Assembly (NCBI GenBank): GCA_001596155.1
Contig: CP014771.1
Location: 2,480,001 to 2,544,000 of the forward strand
Direction of reading: 5' to 3'
Source: Hymenobacter psoromatis
Lineage (GTDB): Bacteria; Bacteroidota; Bacteroidia; Cytophagales; Hymenobacteraceae
Length of the DNA stretch: 64,000 nucleotides
Part shown: positions 24,428 through 31,405 of the stretch, piece by piece
Layout of the letters: each line of letters opens with the position of its first letter
Numbering within the stretch: position 1 is the first letter of the stretch
Translations under genes and position numbers: made by a program
Notes under the pieces: model-generated
What the model was told of the DNA's origin: nothing
The model's input: the letters and a program-made list of their open reading frames with translations, nothing else
Database searches by the model: none

Positions 24428-24474
24428 GCAGTAAAGCTACTGGGCGGGTGGGCCGCCGAAACTGGTGCTTCCAT
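24424..24474 (-). CDS. Possible 16-codon leader ORF, relic of a DUF433 start
   Basis: ATG 24474 encodes MEAPVSAAHP, identical to the start of the intact DUF433 gene at 23190, then PSSFTA and TGA. The TGA overlaps the DUF6883 ATG (ATGA), a typical translational-coupling geometry. It may be a coincidental relic or a translated leader. Confidence 0.35.
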   Translation of the reverse strand: MEAPVSAAHPPSSFTA

Positions 24475-24552
24475 GCGGCTAATATATCATCCCTACCCCC
24501 CCGCTAGCCCCGCAGACACCGCCGCCGCTACCGGGGATGGCTGCGGCTGGGG
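24444..24552 (-). repeat. Island repeat copy E
   Basis: Hairpin around 24520-24550, GGGGGGGTAGGG, TATATTAGCCGC, ATG and DUF433-like leader. Separates the DUF6883 pair from the plus-strand DUF433 gene. Confidence 0.8.
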
Positions 24553-24573
24553 CACCGTGATTACTTTAGCAGA

Positions 24574-24798
24574 ATGGAAGCGTTTACATCTCGCATTACT
24601 ACTAACCCGCGCCAGTGCGGCGGCCGGCCCTGCATCCGGGGAATGCGTATCCGCGTGGCCGATGTGCTGCAACTTTTTGCGGCCGGCCTTTCGGCGGAGC
24701 AGATTCTGGCTGAAATGCCCGACCTCGAAGCCGCTGACTTGCAGGCCGCGTTGCAGTACGCCGCCCGCCAGATTGACTACCCCCGCCTGGCTGCATGA
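24574..24798 (+). CDS. Orphan DUF433 antitoxin-like protein
   Basis: 74 aa: 'RITTNPRQCGGRPCIRGMRIRVADVLQLFAAGLSAEQILAEMPDLEAADLQAALQYAARQID' is a complete DUF433 domain of a different subtype from that at 22945. The usual overlapping partner start is present (GCATGACC at its stop) but reaches TAA after three codons (M-T-K), so the toxin is lost. It is on the opposite strand to most island genes. Confidence 0.85.
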   Translation: MEAFTSRITTNPRQCGGRPCIRGMRIRVADVLQLFAAGLSAEQILAEMPDLEAADLQAALQYAARQIDYPRLAA

Positions 24799-24910
24799 CC
24801 AAATAAGTAGCTGCCATCTACATCTAGTTACCTTTACCAGCCTCCGCGAGGCCCCGCAAACCAAATGCCTTTGCAGCGCGTTTTAAACGCAATCCCTTGC
24901 TGTACATTTT

Positions 24911-25171
24911 ATGTTTAAGCGTCTCAGAAGCCGGACAGATTTTCTCTTTGCCCAAACAGGCCTACTGATTGGGGCAGGGAGTGTGTTCAACCTTGGCGGC
25001 AATTACTTTTCGTTTGGCTCTTCCGCCTCTGGGTTAGAAGCTGACGCAAAGGCTATTGCATCTGATTGGAGCATGGTGGGGGTAGACTTAGAGCAGGCAT
25101 TACAGGCTTACGATGCTCAGCTTCAGGGTGAACAATCCAAACAGCTAGCCTTTGACTTCGATGGCCGATAA
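24911..25171 (+). CDS. Small protein of unknown function upstream of the DUF2335 gene
   Basis: 86 aa. The N-terminus is basic, then a weakly hydrophobic stretch (FLFAQTGLLIGAGSVFNLGGNYFSFGSS), then an acidic helix ending in 'SKQLAFDFDGR'. It overlaps the DUF2335 start by 11 bases, so they are probably one transcript. Family not recognised. Confidence 0.5.
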   Translation: MFKRLRSRTDFLFAQTGLLIGAGSVFNLGGNYFSFGSSASGLEADAKAIASDWSMVGVDLEQALQAYDAQLQGEQSKQLAFDFDGR

Positions 25172-25685
25172 GACCGACAAAAAGCCCAAAGACATAGCCC
25201 GTCCCGCGGCCAATGAATCCGTTACTAATCCCGTTCCTCCGGTAGATGCGCTACCCCCCGAGGTACGGGATTTTGTTTTGTCACTACCGCCTGACAAGAG
25301 GCAGCAGGCTACGCGGGTACTTATTCAAATAACCCGCACTACGTCGCATATTGGCCCCATTCCTTCGGCCGAGGCTTTGGCTCAATACGGCATAGTGCTG
25401 GAAAGCGCGCCTGACCGCATCTTGCGCATGGCCGAAAAGCAGTCTGACCACCGCATAGAGTTGGAGAAGTCTACCATCAAACGCCAGTTAAACCAAAGTG
25501 GTATTGGTTAAATCTTTGCCTTCCTGGTTTCGCTAGGGTGCATCGGTGCTTCCAGTTGGCTAGCCATTGAAGGCCACGATGCGGTGGCTGGCGTTATTGG
25601 CGGCACCACAGTTGTGGGCTTGGTATCCGTCTTTATCTACGGCAAAGTAGCTCAGCAGAAAGACCTGAAAGAGAAGGCCAAGTAA
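25161..25685 (+). pseudogene. DUF2335 membrane protein with an in-frame stop codon
   Basis: From ATG 25161 the frame encodes a cytoplasmic domain with 'ITRTTSHIGPIPSAEALAQYG' and 'ILRMAEKQSDHRIELEKS', classic DUF2335, then RQLNQSGIG followed by TAA (25509-25511). The same frame continues without a break for 57 codons to TAA at 25683-25685, giving two membrane helices (IFAFLVSLGCIGASSWLAI; VAGVIGGTTVVGLVSVFIYGKV), exactly the missing C-terminal half. A single CAA-to-TAA change would explain it. The short product would lack both helices. Read-through cannot be excluded. Confidence 0.8.
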
Positions 25686-25695
25686 ACATGGGAGC

Positions 25696-25788
25696 GGGGT
25701 AGCGCAAGCCCCGCACCACTAGCTGGCCGTGGCAGATGTCGCAATCGCGGGTAATGCGCGGGTGGGCCGCCGAAAGGGGAGTTGCCAT
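25696..25788 (-). pseudogene. DUF433 gene remnant, first 31 codons
   Basis: The minus strand from ATG 25788 encodes MATPLSAAHPRIT..DICHG...VRGLRYP, matching the intact DUF433 gene at 23190 (PVSAAHPRITID..ICHG..VRGLRYP). Similarity stops abruptly after RYP, next to the DUF2335 stop codon. This shows that part of the island repeat is the 5' end of a DUF433 gene. Confidence 0.75.
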
Positions 25789-25866
25789 GCGGCTAAGCTA
25801 CCACCCCTACCCCCCCGTTAGCCCCGAAGACACCGCCGCCGCTACCGGGGGCGGCAGCGGCTGGGG
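25760..25866 (-). repeat. Island repeat copy F
   Basis: Right hairpin after the stop of the gene at 25886, GGGGGGGTAGGG, GTAGCTTAGCCGC, then the DUF433 remnant. Confidence 0.8.
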
Positions 25867-25885
25867 AAGCCTGAAATACTGATAC

Positions 25886-26695
25886 CTAAAACAGTGTAAA
25901 TCCATCAATGCAACCGCTCCGTATCCGCACCTTGCCAACGTTTATTATAGTATACTTTCCATCTCCTATAGGTAAACCTGACAGCCAGAACACTTTATCT
26001 GAAACTTTAGGATTCATACCTACTCCTTGGCAGTCCGCAATAATCTGCTCCCCTGTCGAAAGCTTGTATCGCTGAGGCCAGAAAATGCTTTTAATTACCC
26101 CATTTTCGACATTAGTTCCCCCATCCTTCTTAAAGACATATCGGCCATCAGAAGCAGCGTTTCCATCAGTATAAACCGCATCCCCAACAGAAATACTATT
26201 ATCTTCTACGGTGAAAAATATGATAGAACTCCCATCCTCAAGTTCCATAACAGTTTGACAAAGTTGTTGAGTGGCATTCAGTTTTAAGTTGCCATTCGCT
26301 TGAATAGTTTTCCTAGCATCTAAATCTTCCAAATACTTTTCAACATTCAGGTCAGGAATTAACTGCCGGTTAGCCAATATGAACTTACTTTCAGGCTTTC
26401 CATCTCGCGCTAGAACTAATAGGGCATTGGTAAAAAAGAAATGATTAAGAAGTAGTTTATCTGCGCCTCTATCAATCAGCAAGCTTTGTGCAGGAGCAAT
26501 GTAGTCCCAAGCGCCTATCTGTACCTGCCCATCGAGCGACATTAATAATTCACCACTGCGCCGGAAGATATATGTTTGCTGCTGCTTATCCTCGTCGATT
26601 AATACCCACGGCTTATCTACAAACAATTCTGTTTGGTCAAGCGACTGACTGAATTGGCGCAGTCGTGGCATTAGGTTCTGAATAAATGTAAGCAT
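25886..26695 (-). CDS. AT-rich gene of unknown function (269 aa)
   Basis: 269 aa, soluble, mostly beta by eye, with 'KPWVLIDEDKQQQTYIFRRSGELLMSLDGQVQIGAWDY' early and 'SVGDAVYTDGNAASDGRYVFKKDGG' and 'LPIGDGKYTIINVGKVRI' later. No signal peptide. I do not recognise the family. The base composition is much more AT-rich than the flanking core genes, suggesting recent acquisition. It ends at island repeat F and follows the RES-like gene with a ~130-base gap. Confidence 0.6.
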   Translation of the reverse strand: MLTFIQNLMPRLRQFSQSLDQTELFVDKPWVLIDEDKQQQTYIFRRSGELLMSLDGQVQIGAWDYIAPAQSLLIDRGADKLLLNHFFFTNALLVLARDGKPESKFILANRQLIPDLNVEKYLEDLDARKTIQANGNLKLNATQQLCQTVMELEDGSSIIFFTVEDNSISVGDAVYTDGNAASDGRYVFKKDGGTNVENGVIKSIFWPQRYKLSTGEQIIADCQGVGMNPKVSDKVFWLSGLPIGDGKYTIINVGKVRIRSGCIDGFTLF

Positions 26696-26824
26696 GATAA
26701 TTATTAAACTAAATAATTCGTGCTGGACATGACTCTAACAGGCAATAATTGCCGCGTCTACACCACTAGTCTAAGAACTGCTTACCGCTAATAGGGGCGG
26801 CTTCGGTATGGAAGCTATATTTAC

Positions 26825-27733
26825 TCAACTGCTAGGTTTTAACAAATGGCTTATTGCCGGTTTTCCAGCAGAGTGACCTTCCTGCCAAACTAGCATATTG
26901 CCAGCATCCGTTTCCTTGACTTCGTAGCATTCTAGGAAGGGGTCTGCTACTACTTGTTTACCAGACTTGTATATTTTTTCCACAAGTGCATTTCTTATTT
27001 GCAAATGATTATCAACCGTTTCTGATGTCAATGCTAGGTTGAGCCCCAATCCTTCTGTCTGTACGCTAGGATACAAAATGCCTTTGCACCCACGACTAAA
27101 CATAAGAGATGCTACGCAAGCTGAAACTTTATATGGTGAACCGGGGTCGCCAAATACGTTAGAGAAGAAGTTTTGAAAAAACACTCCTTTCTCCTTATCA
27201 GTCATATTACCTTCTTGTGAAGCTTCGGCAAACTCTCTCCTCATTTCAACTACCAATTCATGATTGTTACCTAATTTCTCATCATGAGAAAAAGCAATAA
27301 CATCGAAAGGCTCTGTTACTGTCCAAATCCCCGTAGTAGTGTATTCTGTGCCTTCTGTATCAGGCTCTAACACTCTTATTTTTGAAACTTCAGAAAGACA
27401 TGTTATTCTATCCTCAATTTTAAATTTATCTCGTGTAGTCAGCAACACACCATAAAAAGCAGCTTCTCCGTCAAGGTTACATCTACCTCTTTTTATATTT
27501 TGCAAGTCTCTCCTATAGGATAACTGACTTTCATATAAAATCTGGTTTGGACCAACAAAATCTAACTCTGTACGCGCACGAATTATTGTAGCACCCTGTG
27601 CTATTTGTGCCGTAAAAATATGTGCAGCTCCAAACTGCTCTAAAATAGTTATTACTTCAGCGTCCAGGGAATTAGCGTTATCAAGAGAGCGGAGCTTTAA
27701 TGCCCATTCCTGTAGTGTATTTGTATTTTCCAT
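26825..27733 (-). CDS. RES-domain-like protein
   Basis: 302 aa from ATG 27733. 'GATIIRARTEL' (R), 'RGRCNLDGEAAFYGVLLTT' (the G-R-x-N...A-x-Y motif), 'IAFSHDEKLG' and 'GCKGILYPSVQTEGLGLNLALTSE' (Y-P-S...N-L-A-L) follow the order of RES domains, which in toxin-antitoxin systems degrade NAD+. It is longer than typical RES toxins and no Xre-like antitoxin is next to it. AT-rich. It starts just after the terminator following the nrdA 3'-end duplicate. Confidence 0.55.
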   Translation of the reverse strand: MENTNTLQEWALKLRSLDNANSLDAEVITILEQFGAAHIFTAQIAQGATIIRARTELDFVGPNQILYESQLSYRRDLQNIKRGRCNLDGEAAFYGVLLTTRDKFKIEDRITCLSEVSKIRVLEPDTEGTEYTTTGIWTVTEPFDVIAFSHDEKLGNNHELVVEMRREFAEASQEGNMTDKEKGVFFQNFFSNVFGDPGSPYKVSACVASLMFSRGCKGILYPSVQTEGLGLNLALTSETVDNHLQIRNALVEKIYKSGKQVVADPFLECYEVKETDAGNMLVWQEGHSAGKPAISHLLKPSS

Positions 27734-27760
27734 AATATCAGTTCGCAAGAATTATTGATA

Positions 27761-27800
27761 ATAAAAAAGCCCCTTACTACTAAGGGTAAAGGGCTTTCTA
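27761..27800 (-). terminator. Rho-independent terminator after the nrdA 3'-end duplicate
   Basis: AAAGCCCTTTACCCTTAG / TAAGGGGCTTTTTT on the minus strand, 8 bases past the duplicate's stop codon. It may be the original nrdA terminator. Confidence 0.75.
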
Positions 27801-27807
27801 TTTCCTT

Positions 27808-27925
27808 CTACGATCCGCACGCCTCGCAATCCTCTGGGTTATCCAGCGAGCAGCTCATGTCGCTTTGGTTCTTGGCTACCTCGGCGTAGAGCGGCTCCAG
27901 GGTTTCGGCAGCTTGCTCTTCGACC
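27808..27925 (-). repeat. 118-bp duplicate of the nrdA 3' end, including stop codon
   Basis: 108 of 118 positions match 28451-28568 with no gaps; it encodes the last ~38 NrdA residues, ending DCEACGS, then TAG. The differences leave the protein almost unchanged. Between the two copies are 525 bases holding module copy 3. Confidence 0.9.
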
Positions 27926-27928
27926 AGA

Positions 27929-28060
27929 TTACGAAGCCTGCTTATACTTGGCATCGGGGGGCAGCTTACCCATTTTTTTCAGGTAAGCAAATAACTCTTG
28001 TTTCGTAAGCGGCCCACTGATACGGGTGGCTTCCCACTGTTCAGGAGTCTTCCCATTCAT
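27929..28060 (-). CDS. Two-gene module copy 3, small second protein (43 aa)
   Basis: 43 aa from ATG 28060 (MNGKTPEQWEATRISGPLTK), overlapping the end of the first gene by 20 bases; a longer frame to 28120 exists. Core SGPLTKQELFAYLKKMGKLPP, ending YKQAS exactly as in copy 2. It ends 3 bases before the nrdA duplicate. Family not recognised. Confidence 0.65.
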   Translation of the reverse strand: MNGKTPEQWEATRISGPLTKQELFAYLKKMGKLPPDAKYKQAS

Positions 28061-28358
28061 CGAAAGATTCGCCGGATTCTGCGGCGAGCCGGCGGAGGAT
28101 AACGTCTTGGATTGTTTCATAACGGGGCAGGCTTACGTCCTCAATAACGAGCTTCGGCCCGCTAAACATAAAGGTAACGGATATGAACTTACGCCGGTTC
28201 GTGTAGCCCACAATCTCCGTGCGGCCGTGTTCGTGCAGGTAGGTATGGGCGCGTTCCGACACTTCTATCAGGTCGGCTATCTCATCCAGTTCAATGCACA
28301 CACTGTGCAGCCAGTTCAGGTTAAGTTTGCCAAAGTCGATGTCCTCGTTTTGAAACAT
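28041..28358 (-). CDS. Two-gene module copy 3, first protein (105 aa)
   Basis: 105 aa from ATG 28358, chosen because 'MFQNEDIDFGKLNLNWLHSVCIEL' aligns with the MFE starts of the other two copies. 'IVGYTNRRKFISVTFMFSGPKLVIEDVSLPRYETIQDVILRRLAA' is the conserved C-terminal block. An acidic tail of ~10 residues (ESFDEWEDS) is unique to this copy and overlaps the partner gene. It lies directly downstream of nrdA on the same strand after a terminator. Confidence 0.7.
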   Translation of the reverse strand: MFQNEDIDFGKLNLNWLHSVCIELDEIADLIEVSERAHTYLHEHGRTEIVGYTNRRKFISVTFMFSGPKLVIEDVSLPRYETIQDVILRRLAAESGESFDEWEDS

Positions 28359-28375
28359 AAGCAAATGAGAGGTTA

Positions 28376-28410
28376 GCAAAAAGCCACTCCGCAGGGGAGT
28401 GGCTTTTCGG
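28376..28410 (-). terminator. Rho-independent terminator between nrdA and module copy 3
   Basis: AAAAGCCACTCCCCTGC / GGAGTGGCTTTTTGC on the minus strand. Confidence 0.75.
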
Positions 28411-28450
28411 TGATACCAACTTAAGGATTATCAAATAAAATTGTTACCCC

Positions 28451-30835
28451 CTACGACCCGCAGGCCTCGCACGCGTCCGGGTTGTCCAGCGAGCAGCTCA
28501 TGTCGCTTTGGTTCTTGGCTACCTCGGCGTAGAGGGGCTCCAGGGTTTCGGCGGCTTGCTTTTCGACCGTGAACTTGATGGCGTCGGCGGCGGCTTTGGT
28601 GCGCAGGTAGTACATGCCGGTTTTGAGGCCGCGCTTCCAGCTGTGGAAGTGCATACTGGTGAGCTTGCCGAAGTTCACGTTCTGCACGTGCAGGTTCAGG
28701 CTCTGGCTCTGGCAGATGTAGGCCCCGCGGTCGGCGGCCATGTCGATGATGGTGCGCTGCGAGATTTCCCACACCGTCTTGTAGAGGTCCTTAATGTGCT
28801 GCGGCACCCGCGCGATGCCCTGCACCGAGCCGTTGGCCGCGATGATGTCCTGCTTCATCTGCTCGTTCCAGAGGCCCAGCTTCACCAGGTCTTTCAGCAG
28901 GTGCTTGTTCACCACCATAAACTCGCCGCTGAGCACGCGGCGCACGTAAATGTTGCTGGTGTAGGGCTCAAACGACTCGTTGTTGCCCAGAATCTGGGCG
29001 GTGCTGGCGGTGGGCATGGGGGCCACCAGCAGCGAGTTGCGCACGCCGTGCTGCACCACGTTGGCGCGCAGGGCCTCCCAGTCCCAGCGGCCCGACTGCG
29101 GCGTAACGCCCCAGAGGTCGAACTGAAACTTGCCCTCGCTGAGCGGCGAGCCGGGGAAGGTTTCGTACGCGCCGTCCTGCTTGGCCAGGTCCATCGAGGC
29201 CGTCATGGCGGCGAAGTAAATCGTCTCGAAAATGTCGATATTCAGGCCCTTGGCCTCGTCGCTCTCGAAGGGCATCCGCAGGGCGATAAACGTGTCGGCC
29301 AAGCCCTGCACGCCCAGCCCGATGGGCCGGTGGCGGAAGTTGGAGCGCTCGGTTTCGGGCACCGGGTAGTAGTTCACGTCAATCACCTTATTCAGGTTGA
29401 GCGTGGCCTGGTAGGTGACTTCGTAGAGCTTGTCGTGGTCGAAGCGCACGTTGCCGCGCTCGTCCTCTGCCAAATAGCGGGGTAGGGCCAGCGAGGCGAG
29501 GTTGCACACCGCAATCTCGTCTTTATCCGTGTATTCTAAAATTTCTGTGCATAAATTAGAAGACTTAATCGTGCCCAGGTTTTGCTGGTTGCTCTTGCCG
29601 TTGGCGGCGTCCTTGAAGAGCATGTAGGGCGTGCCGGTTTCGGTCTGGCTTTCCAGGATGTGGAACCACAGCTCCTGCGCCTTGATGGTTTTGCGGCCCC
29701 TACCCTCCCGCTCGTACTTGGTGTAGAGCTTCTCAAATTCGGGTCCCCAGGTGGTGTCGAGGCCGGGGCATTCGTGGGGGCACATCAGCGTCCAGTCGCC
29801 GTTGTCCTCCACGCGCTTCATAAACAAATCGGGCGTCCAGAGGGCGTAAAACAAGTCGCGGGCGCGCATTTCCTCCTTGCCGTGGTTCTTCTTCAGGTCC
29901 AGAAACTCGAATATATCGGCGTGCCAGGGCTCCAGGTAAATGGCGAACGCGCCCTTGCGCTTGCCGCCGCCCTGGTCCACGTAGCGGGCCGTATCGTTGA
30001 ACACCTTCAGCATCGGCACCAGGCCGTTGGAGTTGCCATTGGTGCCTTTGATGTAGGAGCCCGTGGCGCGCACGTTATGCACCGCCAGCCCGATGCCGCC
30101 CGCCGATTGCGAAATCAGTGCGCAGTCCTTCAGCGTCTCGTAAATGCCCTCGATGGAGTCGTCCTTCACCGTCAGCAGGAAGCACGACGACATCTGCGGC
30201 TTGGGCGTGCCAGCGTTGAAAAGCGTGGGGGTAGCGTGGGTAAACCAGCGCTCCGACATCAGATTATAGGTCTTGATGGCCGACTCAATATCCTCCTTGT
30301 GGATGCCTACCGCCACGCGCATCAGCATGTGCTGGGGGCGCTCCACCACCTTGCCTTCCAGCCGCAGCAAGTAGCTGCGCTCCAGCGTTTTAAAGCCGAA
30401 GAAATCGTAATTATAATCCCGGTCGTAGATGATGGCCGAGTCCAGGGTGTGGGCGTGCTTGTGGATGACTTCCCACACGTCCTTAGCCAGCAACGAGGCA
30501 TTGTCGCCGTTTTTGGGGTCCTCGTAGGTGTAGAGGCGCTTCATGGTGCTCGAAAACGACTTCGAGGTGACCTTGTGCAGGTTGCTCACCGCGATGCGGG
30601 CCGCCAGGATGGCGTAGTCCGGGTGGCGGGTGGTGAGCGAGGCGGCGGTTTCGGCCGCCAGGTTGTCCAGCTCGATGGTTGTCACGCCATCGTAGATGCC
30701 ATCAATGACCTTCTTGGCCACCTCGATGGGCGAGACGAAATTCTGATTCAGCCCGTAGCACAGCTTTTCGATGCGGGCGGTTACTTTGTCGAATTTGACC
30801 GACTCGCGGCGGCCATCGCGTTTGATTACGAGCAT
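28451..30835 (-). CDS. nrdA: Ribonucleoside-diphosphate reductase, class Ia alpha subunit
   Basis: 794 aa from ATG 30835 ([18 protein letters not shown]), the start of an N-terminal ATP-cone that senses dATP/ATP. '[20 protein letters not shown]' carries the first redox cysteine, '[26 protein letters not shown]' the active-site Asn/Cys/Glu region, '[35 protein letters not shown]' the tyrosine/NTP loop, and the C-terminus CEACGS the thiol-exchange pair. It makes dNDPs with NrdB. Its last 118 bases are duplicated downstream. nrdB lies ~570 bases upstream on the same strand with its own promoter. Confidence 0.97.
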   Translation of the reverse strand: MLVIKRDGRRESVKFDKVTARIEKLCYGLNQNFVSPIEVAKKVIDGIYDGVTTIELDNLAAETAASLTTRHPDYAILAARIAVSNLHKVTSKSFSSTMKRLYTYEDPKNGDNASLLAKDVWEVIHKHAHTLDSAIIYDRDYNYDFFGFKTLERSYLLRLEGKVVERPQHMLMRVAVGIHKEDIESAIKTYNLMSERWFTHATPTLFNAGTPKPQMSSCFLLTVKDDSIEGIYETLKDCALISQSAGGIGLAVHNVRATGSYIKGTNGNSNGLVPMLKVFNDTARYVDQGGGKRKGAFAIYLEPWHADIFEFLDLKKNHGKEEMRARDLFYALWTPDLFMKRVEDNGDWTLMCPHECPGLDTTWGPEFEKLYTKYEREGRGRKTIKAQELWFHILESQTETGTPYMLFKDAANGKSNQQNLGTIKSSNLCTEILEYTDKDEIAVCNLASLALPRYLAEDERGNVRFDHDKLYEVTYQATLNLNKVIDVNYYPVPETERSNFRHRPIGLGVQGLADTFIALRMPFESDEAKGLNIDIFETIYFAAMTASMDLAKQDGAYETFPGSPLSEGKFQFDLWGVTPQSGRWDWEALRANVVQHGVRNSLLVAPMPTASTAQILGNNESFEPYTSNIYVRRVLSGEFMVVNKHLLKDLVKLGLWNEQMKQDIIAANGSVQGIARVPQHIKDLYKTVWEISQRTIIDMAADRGAYICQSQSLNLHVQNVNFGKLTSMHFHSWKRGLKTGMYYLRTKAAADAIKFTVEKQAAETLEPLYAEVAKNQSDMSCSLDNPDACEACGS

Positions 30836-31064
30836 GTTGTCTGGAGTGCTAAGGTGAGCAACGAATACTAACGGCGGCTGCCAATGAGCTTGGCAACGGG
30901 CTTTCAAAGTCGGAAATTAGTTCCTAAGTTTTGGGCGACAAAGGGAAAAATTTAGAATTTTTCCACATACCCTGAAAATGAGGCCGCCCGACCGGTTTTC
31001 AAAAAACCAGCCGAGCGGCAGAGGGGGTTGTTCAACTTTTAGTTTGTATATCCAGCTAGCCCTA

Positions 31065-31283
31065 TCAGGCGCTTTTGCGGCTGGCCCACCAGGCACCGAC
31101 CAGCACCAGCGCTGCCCCCAGGGCCAGCGCGCCCACCGTCACGGGCGGCCCGAATGCTTTGCACGAGCAGGTCTGGAATACCGGCTTTCCATTCACCCGC
31201 AGCCGACGGCGGCAGAAAGCGCAGGGCGTGAGGTTGGGGTCAACCTGGCCGGGTAGGGGCCAGCTTTCAGAGGCAGTAGTCAT
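31065..31283 (-). CDS. Small membrane protein with Cys pairs, unknown function
   Basis: 72 aa. 'LTPCAFCRRRLRVNGKPVFQTCSCKAFG' has a CxxC and a CxC that could bind zinc, followed by one membrane helix (VTVGALALGAALVLVGAWW) and a basic end. It lies between nrdB and nrdA on the same strand, preceded by a terminator. Not recognised; a role linked to ribonucleotide reduction is only suggested by position. Confidence 0.5.
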   Translation of the reverse strand: MTTASESWPLPGQVDPNLTPCAFCRRRLRVNGKPVFQTCSCKAFGPPVTVGALALGAALVLVGAWWASRKSA

Positions 31284-31344
31284 GGCAGAAAGGGGGGTAG
31301 GGAAGTTTGACCTGAATACGTCTGACCCTGCCGACGTAACCCAC

Positions 31345-31386
31345 CAAAAAGCCCTGACTGCCAGCTAGCAGTCAGGGCTTTTGTTT
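31345..31386. terminator. Rho-independent terminator after nrdB
   Basis: AAAAAGCCCTGACTGC / GCAGTCAGGGCTTTTGTTTT, symmetric, works in both directions. Confidence 0.8.
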
Positions 31387-31405
31387 TCAGCCAGCTTTCA
31401 GCACG

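Noticed and set aside
19838..25866. Integron array with attC sites
   Set aside because: The order gene-hairpin-gene recalls integron cassettes, but the repeats do not pair end to end as one long attC hairpin, lack RYYYAAC/GTTRRRY boxes, include the start of a coding gene, and no integrase is in the window.
20028..28358. First proteins of the repeated module as BrnT toxins
   Set aside because: Size and pairing are similar, but the BrnT N-terminal W-D-x-x-K-x-x-x-N-x-x-K-H motif is absent and the order of conserved blocks differs.
29582..30871. Long plus-strand ORF (429 codons) opposite nrdA
   Set aside because: Antisense shadow of nrdA with low-complexity composition (Val/Gly/His-rich).
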